This document shows positions 5,398 to 12,052 of a stretch of DNA of 12,068 nucleotides, piece by piece; position 1 is the stretch's first letter; each line of letters begins with the position of its first letter. The DNA lies in the NCBI GenBank assembly GCA_900769175.1, contig CAAGFP010000021.1:1-12068 (forward strand), written 5' to 3'. Both the position numbers and the translations under genes were made by a program. This DNA comes from Lachnospiraceae bacterium (GTDB taxonomy: Bacteria; Bacillota; Clostridia; Lachnospirales; Lachnospiraceae). The notes below the pieces were generated by a model. That model made no database searches, was not told the DNA's origin, and saw nothing but the letters and a program-made list of their open reading frames with translations.

Positions 5398-7371
5398 ATG
5401 GAGAAAAAGGGAACCAGAAAAACTAGTACGGAAGTAAAAAAGAGTACTTCCACAAAGACAGTAAATACTGCAAAGAAAGAGAAGGTTTTTATCTCGGATG
5501 CAGACTGCTATCTGTTCGGGCAGGGAACACATTATGATATTTACAAGAAATTAGGAGCACACCCTTCCTGTGAAAACGGAAAAGAAGGGATTTTCTTTGG
5601 CGTATGGGCTCCGAATGCAGAAAAAGTTGCCGTAATCGGTGATTTTAACCAGTGGAATGAAACAGCCAACTTCATGAAACGTCAGGGGGAAGGCGGCGTC
5701 TATACTGCTTTTATTGAGACTGCCAAGGTCGGTGATTTATACAAGTTTTTAATTTATACACCGGATGGAAAGAAGTTATATAAGGCCGATCCTTATGCAA
5801 ACCAGGCTGAACTTCGTCCCGGGACTGCATCCAGAATTGCAGATATTGCAAGTATTAAGTGGTCCGATGACGAATGGTTACAGGAGAGAGCACAGAAGAA
5901 TCTTTTCGAAGAACCGATGGCGGTTTATGAATGTCACTTAGGCTCCTGGATGAGACATCCGGTACCGGAGGCGGCAGGATTCTATAATTACAGGGAATTT
6001 GCAGAGCGTATGGTGCAATATTTAAAGGAAATGAAGTTTACCCATATTGAATTAATGGGTATTGCGGAATATCCGTTTGACGGCTCCTGGGGATATCAGG
6101 TAACCGGTTACTATGCACCGACTTCCCGATACGGAACGCCTGAGGACTTTGCGTATATGATTAACCTTTTCCACAAAAACGGAATCGGCGTGATATTAGA
6201 CTGGGTTGCCGCGCATTTTCCGAGAGATGCTCACGGCCTTGCAACTTTTGACGGAACCTGTCTTTATGAGCATCCGGACCCGAGACTCGGAGAACATCCT
6301 GACTGGGGTACCAAGATATTTAATTACAGTAAAATGGAAGTACGCAACTTCCTGATTGCAAACGCTTTATTCTGGATTAAGGAATTCCACATTGACGGTC
6401 TGCGCGTGGACGCGGTTGCAAGTATGCTTTATCTGGATTACGGAAAGAGAAACGGGGAATGGGTTGCCAATAAATACGGTGGAAACGAAAACCTGGATGC
6501 AATCGAATTCTTCCGTCATTTAAACAGTGTTGTAAGAGGTACTTTCCCCGGTGTATGTATGATTGCAGAAGAATCAACTGCATGGCCGAAGGTGACCGGA
6601 AAAGTAGAAGACGGTGGCCTTGGCTTTCACTTCAAATGGAATATGGGCTGGATGCATGACTTCTGCGAATATATGAAGCTCGATCCTTATTTTAGAAAGA
6701 ACAATCATCAGAAATTAACGTTTGCGATGAGTTACAATTCCAGCGAGAACTACATTATGCCGCTTTCGCATGACGAAGTGGTACACTTGAAATGCTCGAT
6801 GGTGAATAAAATGCCCGGCTATCAGGTAGACAAGTATGCAAACCTTCGTGTCGGTTATACATTTATGTTCACGCACGAAGGAAAGAAGCTGCTTTTCATG
6901 GGGCAGGAATTTGCTCAGGAAAGAGAATGGAGCGAAGCAAGAGAGCTTGACTGGTATCTTCTTGAAAACCACTTAAATTCCGGAATGAAGGAATATGTGA
7001 AAGAACTTTTAAAGATTTATCGGAAATACCCTGCTCTTTATCAGATTGATAATGACTGGGCAGGTTTTGAGTGGATCAATGCGGACGACTGTGACCGAAG
7101 TATATACAGTTATTTCCGTAAAGGGAAAGAGGGTAAGGACCGCATTTTGGTTGTTCTTAACATGACGCCTGTCAGAAGAGAGAATTTTCGTGTGGGTGTA
7201 CCCGAAAAAGCAAAATATAAACTGATTTTAAATAGTGATGACGAACGTTTCGGCGGAAACGGGGGCGTAATTCCCAAGACGATTACTTCGAAAGCCGGGG
7301 AATGCGACCGAAGAGATTATTACCTGGAATTCGATCTGCCTGCGTACGGTGCGGAAGTGTTTGTATTCTAA
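5398..7371 (+). CDS. glgB: 1,4-alpha-glucan branching enzyme (GH13)
   Basis: GlgB cleaves alpha-1,4 glucan chains and transfers the piece to O6 of a glucose, making the alpha-1,6 branches of glycogen. The 657-residue product has a Lys/Thr-rich N-terminal extension (1-33) and a CBM48 module (about 60-150, GVWAPNAEKVAVIGDFNQWN). The GH13 barrel follows, with DWVAAHFP (from Asp268), GLRVDAV (nucleophile Asp338), MIAEES (acid/base Glu391) and LSHDEVVH (Asp459), and then a beta-sandwich end. All three catalytic acids are present. The usual Pro of DWVPAHFP is Ala here. ATG 5398 follows ACGGGGGTTAGTA, a purine-run ribosome binding site, unlike the AGGAG sites of its neighbours. No other glycogen gene (glgA, glgC, glgP) is in the window. 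metF begins 11 bases after the stop, so it probably leads a glgB-metF-EFR1 operon. Confidence 0.96.
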   Translation: MEKKGTRKTSTEVKKSTSTKTVNTAKKEKVFISDADCYLFGQGTHYDIYKKLGAHPSCENGKEGIFFGVWAPNAEKVAVIGDFNQWNETANFMKRQGEGGVYTAFIETAKVGDLYKFLIYTPDGKKLYKADPYANQAELRPGTASRIADIASIKWSDDEWLQERAQKNLFEEPMAVYECHLGSWMRHPVPEAAGFYNYREFAERMVQYLKEMKFTHIELMGIAEYPFDGSWGYQVTGYYAPTSRYGTPEDFAYMINLFHKNGIGVILDWVAAHFPRDAHGLATFDGTCLYEHPDPRLGEHPDWGTKIFNYSKMEVRNFLIANALFWIKEFHIDGLRVDAVASMLYLDYGKRNGEWVANKYGGNENLDAIEFFRHLNSVVRGTFPGVCMIAEESTAWPKVTGKVEDGGLGFHFKWNMGWMHDFCEYMKLDPYFRKNNHQKLTFAMSYNSSENYIMPLSHDEVVHLKCSMVNKMPGYQVDKYANLRVGYTFMFTHEGKKLLFMGQEFAQEREWSEARELDWYLLENHLNSGMKEYVKELLKIYRKYPALYQIDNDWAGFEWINADDCDRSIYSYFRKGKEGKDRILVVLNMTPVRRENFRVGVPEKAKYKLILNSDDERFGGNGGVIPKTITSKAGECDRRDYYLEFDLPAYGAEVFVF

Positions 7372-7382
7372 GGAGAGATAAA

Positions 7383-8249
7383 ATGAGAATTCCAGAGTTT
7401 TTTCAAGAAGGAAAAACTGTACTTTCTTTTGAGGTGTTTCCTCCGAAGAGAACCAGTTCGGTTGAAAGTATTACAGGGAAATTGGAAGCTTTGTGCGCTT
7501 TGAAGCCGGATTTTATCAGCGTGACCTACGGAGCCGGAGGCGGCGGAGCATCTGCATTGACCGCAGAGATTTGTAAAAACTTAATTGAAGACCATGGAAT
7601 TACTCCCATGATGCATTTAACGTGTGTAAATTCCTCCAAAGAAGAGGTATTGGAGGTACTTGAGTTAATGAAACAGTACCGGATTGAGAATATTTTAGCT
7701 CTTCGAGGGGATATTATACCGGATATGCCCAGAAAATATGATTTCGCCCATGCATCCGACCTGGTGGAATTTATCAAAAAACATGGTGATTTCCATATAT
7801 CGGGCGCCTGCTATCCGGAGGGGCATCCTTCCTGCGACACTCTGGTTGAGGATGTTTTAAATCTGAAGAAGAAGGTGGATGCGGGAGCAGATCATTTAAT
7901 TTCACAATTATTTTTTGACAATCAGTATTTTTATGAGTTTCTGGAGAAGGCAAGACTGGCAGGGATTTCCGTCCCGATTGAAGCCGGAATTATGCCTGTG
8001 GTAAACAAGGCACAGATTGAACGCATGGTAACAACCTGCGGAGCATCGCTTCCTCCGAAATTTGTTAAAATGATGACGAGATTTGAGAATAGTCCGGAAG
8101 CATTAAGAGATGCCGGTATCGCGTATGCAATTGACCAAATCATTGACCTGATGACGCATGGCGTTGACGGAATTCATCTCTATACAATGAACCAGCCGGC
8201 TGTGGCAGAGCGTATTTGTGATGCAATCGGAAATATCCGTAATGCATAG
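7383..8249 (+). CDS. metF: 5,10-methylenetetrahydrofolate reductase
   Basis: MetF is an FAD enzyme that reduces 5,10-methylene-THF to 5-methyl-THF, the methyl donor for methionine synthesis and, in acetogens, for the methyl branch of the Wood-Ljungdahl pathway. The 288-residue product has the conserved blocks in order: SFEVFPPK with catalytic Glu17, VTYGAGG (47-53), HLTC (78-81), LALRGD (105-110, Asp110 near the flavin), YPEGHP (144-149) and QLFFDNQ (175-181). I start at ATG 7383, with AAGGAG 7 bases upstream. The frame is open further upstream, but that would overlap glgB. No metV, metH or Wood-Ljungdahl gene is nearby, so a methionine role is the simpler reading. EFR1 follows after 14 bases; a redox protein next to a flavin reductase could be an electron donor, but this is inference. 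Confidence 0.95.
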   Translation: MRIPEFFQEGKTVLSFEVFPPKRTSSVESITGKLEALCALKPDFISVTYGAGGGGASALTAEICKNLIEDHGITPMMHLTCVNSSKEEVLEVLELMKQYRIENILALRGDIIPDMPRKYDFAHASDLVEFIKKHGDFHISGACYPEGHPSCDTLVEDVLNLKKKVDAGADHLISQLFFDNQYFYEFLEKARLAGISVPIEAGIMPVVNKAQIERMVTTCGASLPPKFVKMMTRFENSPEALRDAGIAYAIDQIIDLMTHGVDGIHLYTMNQPAVAERICDAIGNIRNA

Positions 8250-8263
8250 TCAGGAGGAAGATT

Positions 8264-9028
8264 ATGATATTTTATTTTTCCGGTACCGGTAACAGTGAAT
8301 ATGTTGCCAGAAGAATTGCGGAAGCAACGAACGAAGAGTACGTAAATATTGCGGATTGTGAAAAGCAATCCAGATTCCGTTTCCATTTAAAGAAAAAAGA
8401 AAGACTCGGTTTTGTAATCCCTACCTATTATTGGGGAATGCCGGCTCTGGTAGAAGATTTTATCAAAAAAATGGAAATTCTGACGGAAGGGAAGCATTAT
8501 ACCTATTGTGTTGCTACGTTTGGAACTGTAACCGGTGGAATTGCAATCCGAATGTCTAAATTTTTGAAGAAAAAAGGATTTCCTCTCCACGCCTGCTTTG
8601 CGATTCGAATGGTAGATACCTATACACCATTGTTTGATTTAAGGGATAAAGCGAAAAATATGAGGGAAAATGCCAAAACGGAAACCTTCATATATATGAT
8701 GATGCCCAAAATCGTAAATCGCGTTCAGGGCGATTTCAATAAAAACAAGGGATTGTTTTATAAGGCATCACCGCTTGCAAAAAAAGCCTATAACAAGGCA
8801 AGAAAAACAAGGAAATTTAAGGTGAAGGACAACTGTATCGGTTGCGGACGCTGTGCGGATTTCTGCCCGGAATGCGCAATTACCATGCAGGATGGGAAGC
8901 CGGTATGGACCAAAAAGAAATGTTCCCTGTGCTTGGGCTGTTTGCATCGTTGCCCGCAGGCGGCTATTTTATACGGAACACATACGGAACATCACGGACA
9001 ATATGTGAATCCGAATGTTGTTTCATAG
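8264..9028 (+). CDS. EFR1-family flavodoxin-ferredoxin protein
   Basis: A 254-residue protein joins a flavodoxin-like N-terminal domain to a C-terminal two-cluster ferredoxin. FYFSGTGNS (3-11) is the FMN phosphate loop, and PTYYWGMP and ATFGTVTGG supply the other flavin-contacting loops. The C-terminal cysteines are Cys191, 194, 197 and 201 (C-x2-C-x2-C-x3-CP) and Cys220, 223, 226 and 230 with the same spacing, enough for two [4Fe-4S] clusters. A Lys/Arg-rich linker (about 155-190) separates the parts. Such proteins carry electrons in anaerobes, but the partners of this family are mostly unknown. AGGAGG lies 6 bases before ATG 8264. It follows metF by 14 bases and is probably the last gene of that operon. 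It is cytoplasmic, with no signal peptide. Confidence 0.92.
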   Translation: MIFYFSGTGNSEYVARRIAEATNEEYVNIADCEKQSRFRFHLKKKERLGFVIPTYYWGMPALVEDFIKKMEILTEGKHYTYCVATFGTVTGGIAIRMSKFLKKKGFPLHACFAIRMVDTYTPLFDLRDKAKNMRENAKTETFIYMMMPKIVNRVQGDFNKNKGLFYKASPLAKKAYNKARKTRKFKVKDNCIGCGRCADFCPECAITMQDGKPVWTKKKCSLCLGCLHRCPQAAILYGTHTEHHGQYVNPNVVS

Positions 9029-9122
9029 AATCCAGGATTCATATATGCTTTAGATGAAATGGATGACACGCAGATTCAGATAAAATCGGATTAAATGCAT
9101 AAAGAAGGGCCAAAGAGACGAA

Positions 9123-9965
9123 ATGAGAGAGATTGAAGCTTCCAAAATTTCAGAAACCATAAAGGAAATGTGTATTGAAGCGAATCATTTCCTTGCGCCG
9201 GATATGACAGAAGCCTTAAAAAAAGCCGGAAAAACTGAAGAATCTCCTCTTGGCAGACAAATTCTGTCGCAATTGGAAGAGAATTTAAAAATAGCCGGCG
9301 AAGATATGATACCAATCTGTCAGGATACCGGAATGGCGGTCGTATTTATGGAAATCGGTCAGGATGTTCATGTGACGGGCGGTGATTTGGAAGAAGCCAT
9401 CCATGAAGGCGTGCGTCGTGGATATGTGGAGGGTTTTTTGCGTAAATCCGTGGTAAAAGACCCCTTAATTCGTGAAAACACAGGAGATAATACTCCCGCT
9501 GTCATTCATTATTCCATTATTCCGGGGGATAAAATAAGAATCACGGTCGCGCCCAAGGGGTTCGGCAGTGAAAATATGAGCCGGGTGTTTATGTTAAAAC
9601 CCGCAGATGGGGAAGAAGGCGTAAGGAAGGCGATTTTATCCGCTGTTGCTGATGCGGGACCGAATGCCTGTCCGCCCATGGTTGTTGGCGTCGGAATCGG
9701 CGGTACCTTTGAAAAGTGTGCATTTTTAGCGAAAAAAGCATTAACAAGGCCGGTTGATTCCCATTCGGATATCCCATATGTGCGTAAAATGGAAGAAGAA
9801 CTTTTAGAAGAAATGAATGCATCCGGAATCGGACCGGGTGGACTTGGCGGAACAACCACCGCACTGGCTGTGAATATTTTAACTTATCCTACTCATATTG
9901 CCGGCCTGCCGGTTGCGGTTAACATCTGTTGTCACGTTAACCGTCATGCTGTGCGCGAACTGTAA
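9123..9965 (+). CDS. fumA: Fumarate hydratase class I, alpha subunit
   Basis: This is the iron-sulfur subunit of the two-subunit class I fumarase, which interconverts fumarate and L-malate. The 280-residue product carries the three expected cluster cysteines: IPICQDTG (Cys66), GPNACPP (Cys183) and the C-terminal NICCHVNRH (Cys269 or Cys270). GIGPGGLGGTTTA and RENTGDNTPA are further family blocks. The cluster would be an oxygen-sensitive [4Fe-4S] in which one iron binds substrate. The beta subunit follows 95 bases later. L(+)-tartrate dehydratase alpha is the main alternative, because the families are close; fumarase is more common in this setting. The ribosome binding site before ATG 9123 is weak (purine-rich AAAGAGACGAA). 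The 94 bases since EFR1 hold no clear terminator, so co-transcription with that operon is possible. Confidence 0.92.
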   Translation: MREIEASKISETIKEMCIEANHFLAPDMTEALKKAGKTEESPLGRQILSQLEENLKIAGEDMIPICQDTGMAVVFMEIGQDVHVTGGDLEEAIHEGVRRGYVEGFLRKSVVKDPLIRENTGDNTPAVIHYSIIPGDKIRITVAPKGFGSENMSRVFMLKPADGEEGVRKAILSAVADAGPNACPPMVVGVGIGGTFEKCAFLAKKALTRPVDSHSDIPYVRKMEEELLEEMNASGIGPGGLGGTTTALAVNILTYPTHIAGLPVAVNICCHVNRHAVREL

Positions 9966-10060
9966 CGTAAATTTTTTGAAAAGAAAATGCACGAAGTGAA
10001 CGGATAAAGTTACAAATGAATTCATACGTATTAAATAGCGATTTGTGGGAGAAAAATGGG

Positions 10061-10627
10061 ATGGACAGATATGTGAATGCCCCGATGTCAAAAGAAGATG
10101 CCAAAAGCCTGAAAGCCGGAGATATGGTATTTTTAAACGGTATCATATATACAGCCAGGGATGCGGCTCATAAAAGAATGTATGAAACGCTTCAAAAAGG
10201 GGAAACTCTTCCCATGGAATTAAAAAACAATATCATCTATTATATGGGCCCTTCACCGGCAAGAGAGGGACGCCCGATAGGCTCCGCCGGTCCTACTACG
10301 GCAAGCAGAATGGATAAATATACACCGGCTCTTTTGGATCTCGGATTGGGCGCTATGGTTGGGAAAGGCAAAAGAAGCCCGGAAGTAAAAGATGCAATTG
10401 TGCGTAATGGCTCGGTATATATGGCAGCAATTGGCGGCGCAGGCGCATTATTATCCAAGTCCATTGTTGCATCCGAAGTAATTGCATATGATGACCTTGG
10501 AACAGAAGCCATTCGTAAACTCACTGTCAAAAATTTCCCCGCAATCGTTGTAATCGATTCAGAGGGAAACAATTTGTATGAGATGTCTGTGCTTGAATAT
10601 AAAAAGCAATATAAAAAGCAATCTTGA
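10061..10627 (+). CDS. fumB: Fumarate hydratase class I, beta subunit
   Basis: This subunit completes the active site of the heteromeric class I fumarase. The 188-residue product has the family blocks LKAGDMVFLNGIIYTARDAAH, IIYYMGPSPAREG, GSAGPTTASRMD, VGKGKR and YMAAIGGAGALLSKSI. The frame is open back to an ATG at 10016, but ATG 10061 has GGGAG 9 bases upstream and gives the usual N-terminus (MDRYVNAPMSKEDAKSL); 10016 has almost no ribosome binding site. The 95-base gap after the alpha subunit is wider than usual for this pair. Its TGA stop lies inside the -35 hexamer of the tRNA-Ser promoter. The C-terminus ends with a duplicated KKQYKKQ. Confidence 0.92.
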   Translation: MDRYVNAPMSKEDAKSLKAGDMVFLNGIIYTARDAAHKRMYETLQKGETLPMELKNNIIYYMGPSPAREGRPIGSAGPTTASRMDKYTPALLDLGLGAMVGKGKRSPEVKDAIVRNGSVYMAAIGGAGALLSKSIVASEVIAYDDLGTEAIRKLTVKNFPAIVVIDSEGNNLYEMSVLEYKKQYKKQS

Positions 10628-10652
10628 CAAAAGATTTTTCATTCTATATAAT
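10624..10652 (+). promoter_or_regulatory. Fully consensus promoter of tRNA-Ser
   Basis: TTGACA (10624-10629) and TATAAT (10647-10652) are both perfect and separated by 17 bases, the strongest sigma-A promoter in the window. The -35 covers the stop codon of the fumarase beta gene. The tRNA starts 62 bases after the -10. Confidence 0.93.
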
Positions 10653-10658
10653 AGGTCT

Positions 10659-10701
10659 TGCGTCGGTTGAGAGGACGCATAATTTCATAAAATAATGAAA
10701 T
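10659..10701 (+). other. Two hairpins in the tRNA-Ser leader
   Basis: TGCGTC/GACGCA (10659-10664 with 10674-10679) and ATTTCAT/ATGAAAT (10682-10688 with 10695-10701) are perfect stems of 6 and 7 bp. They lie between the promoter and the mature tRNA 5' end. They may guide processing of the primary transcript; neither is followed by a T-run. Confidence 0.5.
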
Positions 10702-10714
10702 GAACTACAGACTT

Positions 10715-10802
10715 GGAGAAATACTCAAGAGGCTGAAGAGGCGCCCCTGCTAAGGGTGTAGGTCGTTCACGCGGCGCGAGGGTTCAAATCCCTCTTTCTC
10801 CG
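10715..10802 (+). tRNA. tRNA-Ser (anticodon GCT)
   Basis: This 88-base class II tRNA has acceptor stem GGAGAAA/TTTCTCC with discriminator G at 10802. The loop CTGCTAA places anticodon GCT at 10749-10751. A long variable arm follows, then T arm GAGGG TTCAAAT CCCTC. It reads AGC and AGU serine codons. CCA is not encoded. Confidence 0.96.
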
Positions 10803-10815
10803 CTCAGATTAAAGT

Positions 10816-10856
10816 GGCGAAAATCCTTGTTTTTACAAGGATTTCGCTCTTTTTTT
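10816..10856 (+). terminator. Strong rho-independent terminator after tRNA-Ser
   Basis: GCGAAAATCCTTGT pairs with ACAAGGATTTCGC across a TTTT loop, with one bulged A. A run of seven T (10850-10856) follows. It ends the tRNA-Ser transcript 14 bases after the mature end. Confidence 0.93.
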
Positions 10857-11055
10857 GTTCTTTTCAAAGAGGACAGTATTTGAGAATTTTGAGAATAAAG
10901 TTTGCTTTTATTTAGACTAAATTAGAATTGTATTGGTCACTTCTTCCGGAAATAATGTTAATTGTCCTGCAATCTATCAATATTTTTTCATTTCTTTTCT
11001 TGTCTCGCAGAAATGATTAGGATGTTGGAAACACCGTACAAAAACAGTGGTTAAA

Positions 11056-11271
11056 ATAACCAGCGAATTGCTGGAAAAGAACCTTAAAGGTTACGAACAG
11101 CAAGAAAAGGGGATACAGTAACCCGTGAATGGATGAAAAAGAACCTCAAAGGTTATGAACAGCAAGAAAAGGGGATACAGTAACCCGTGAATGGATGAAA
11201 AAGAACCTTAAAGGTTATGAACAGCAAGAAAAAAGGATACAGTAACCAGTTGTCTGACAAAATAGAACCTT
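11056..11271 (+). repeat. 62-bp tandem repeat array (three units and a partial fourth)
   Basis: Units start at 11056, 11118 and 11180, with a truncated fourth at 11242, and the period is exactly 62 bases. Units two and three differ at only a few positions; unit one differs mainly in its first 20 bases. Each unit has AACCT(3 bases)AGGTT, a hairpin, and GGTTA(C/T), which can pair with the GTAACC starting the next unit. The two pairings share GGTT and exclude each other. Each unit also contains a small frame ending KNLKGYEQQEKGIQ (KRIQ in the third) and stopped by TAA; because 62 is not a multiple of 3, successive units are in different frames and adjoining frames overlap at GTAA. I do not recognise the element. 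Confidence 0.9.
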
Positions 11272-11286
11272 ATGGATTCTTTTTTT
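11264..11286 (+). terminator. Possible terminator formed by the truncated fourth repeat
   Basis: AGAACC (11264-11269) pairs with GG-a-TTCT (11274-11280) around a TTAT loop, with one bulged A. A T-run to 11286 follows. The left arm is the conserved start of the repeat unit, so the array may end in a terminator built from its own unit. The stem is short. Confidence 0.45.
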
Positions 11287-11292
11287 ATAAAA

Positions 11293-11315
11293 TACGGGTT
11301 ACGGTACCCCCCGTA
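11293..11315 (+). other. Hairpin complementary to the repeat-unit junctions
   Basis: TACGGG (11293-11298) pairs with CCCGTA (11310-11315). The 9-mer ACGGGTTAC (11294-11302) is the exact reverse complement of GTAACCCGT, which occurs at the start of repeat units two and three (11118-11126 and 11180-11188). Confidence 0.45.
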
Positions 11316-11507
11316 GGGCGAATTTATAATCTCAATGGTCCTTTGCAACGGATATATTAAGTGAAGGTACAAAACTTTATGAGCCGGATGCTTTTTTGTT
11401 TTTGTAAATATAACAAAGATTGATAAGATATTTGACACGGAAGTTTTCATTCGGAAAGAAGATTATATGTTTTCGGTGTTTTGAGAGTTCTGGCCATATT
11501 ATCGAGT

Positions 11508-11549
11508 ACTATATATAGAAGAAGAATCACTATATATAGAAGAAAAATA
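11508..11549 (+). repeat. 21-bp tandem duplication
   Basis: ACTATATATAGAAGAA is repeated head to tail with a 21-base period (11508-11528 and 11529-11549), the last bases differing slightly. It lies about 60 bases upstream of the first rRNA promoter in AT-rich DNA. Confidence 0.8.
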
Positions 11550-11610
11550 ATTCATTAGTAAAACATTTATGTAATTGTCATAAATATGTAAAAAAAACAT
11601 GAAATATCGA

Positions 11611-11639
11611 TTGACATTAAAAATAAAGAGTGTTAGTAT
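11611..11639 (+). promoter_or_regulatory. rRNA operon promoter P1
   Basis: A perfect TTGACA (11611-11616), a 17-base spacer and TAGTAT (11634-11639) with an extended -10 TG. The 60 bases upstream are rich in A and T runs, as in UP elements that bind the RNA polymerase alpha subunits. Confidence 0.8.
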
Positions 11640-11707
11640 GTAATTCCACCGCGAAAAGTTCAAGCTAAAACGGCTTGAAAAAAGCGATGAAAAGTTTGAA
11701 AAAGTTG

Positions 11708-11736
11708 TTGACAACCACAAAAGAGTGTGGTAACAT
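11708..11736 (+). promoter_or_regulatory. rRNA operon promoter P2
   Basis: A perfect TTGACA (11708-11713), a 17-base spacer and TAACAT (11731-11736), again with an extended -10 TG. It lies 97 bases after P1; tandem promoters are usual for rRNA operons. A TTCAAGC/GCTTGAA hairpin (11659-11679) lies between the two. Confidence 0.8.
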
Positions 11737-11741
11737 TCACT

Positions 11742-12052
11742 TTGTTGCGGTCGAAAGCAACGATGTACCTTGACAAATAAACAGCAATGCAACCCTGAAA
11801 ATTCAAGTTGGCAATGAGCAGTGCCAATTCAAAAGGTGAGAGCAAATCGTGCTTGCACAGATTTGCGAAGCAGCTTTTGGATTGATAGGGCGAAGCCCGT
11901 GACGAAATAAGCCGAAGGCTTATGAGTTCGCGCTGCGAATGTATGACATACATTGCCTTGAGAAAATTCAGAGAAAGAAAACCTAAAAGTAAAACGGAAG
12001 AAATTAGCTAGATGTTGATTTTGAACGGATAAGACGAACTAAAAGAAAAGAT
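11742..12052 (+). other. rRNA leader with a chain of hairpins
   Basis: The transcribed leader before 16S rRNA holds perfect or near-perfect stems at 11744-11761 (GTTGC/GCAAC), 11808-11827 (TTGGCA/TGCCAA), 11842-11866 (GCAAATC/GATTTGC with an inner GTG/CAC), 11888-11898 (GGGC/GCCC), 11907-11923 (ATAAGCC/GGCTTAT), 11927-11939 (TTCGC/GCGAA) and 11940-11952 (TGTAT/ATACA). The last four are back to back with three-base loops. I could not find a clear boxA. The stretch 11953-12052 is A-rich and unstructured; it would contain the RNase III side of the 16S processing stem, whose partner is outside the window. Confidence 0.7.

Larger units (their letters stand above)
10857..11610. other. Gene-free AT-rich intergenic region before the rRNA operon
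   Basis: I see no convincing protein gene on either strand in these 754 bases. Open stretches are short, lack ribosome binding sites and have no family motifs. Its contents are the 62-bp tandem array, a weak terminator, a hairpin and a 21-bp duplication, listed separately. The segment 10857-11048 holds only an 8-bp palindrome (TTCCGGAA, around 10945) and no promoter I would defend. The segment 11316-11507 holds a TATAAT at 11325 without a matching -35. Confidence 0.6.

Noticed and set aside
7302..7382. Longer MetF start inside glgB
   Set aside because: It would overlap the last 70 bases of glgB and add residues foreign to the family. ATG 7383 has an ideal ribosome binding site.
11056..11271. 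CRISPR array
   Set aside because: The similarity runs through nearly the whole 62-bp unit, the short variable parts are identical in two units, and no cas gene is nearby. This is a plain tandem repeat.
11325..11330. Promoter from TATAAT at 11325
   Set aside because: The -35 position reads CGGTAC, and the best alternative would need a 20-base spacer.
11331..11407. Possible gene remnant reading ILSEGTKLYEPDAFLFL
   Set aside because: It looks protein-like and faintly like the end of a nucleotidyltransferase, but it is about 25 codons after a stop, with no start or ribosome binding site and no second matching piece.
11770..11798. A third rRNA promoter starting with TTGACA at 11770
   Set aside because: After 17 bases the -10 position reads CCCTGA, which does not resemble TATAAT. 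The phrase looks like transcribed leader.
11499..11953. Two 97-codon open frames on the minus strand over the rRNA promoters
   Set aside because: They overlap each other, the promoters and the leader hairpins, have odd composition and lack ribosome binding sites.
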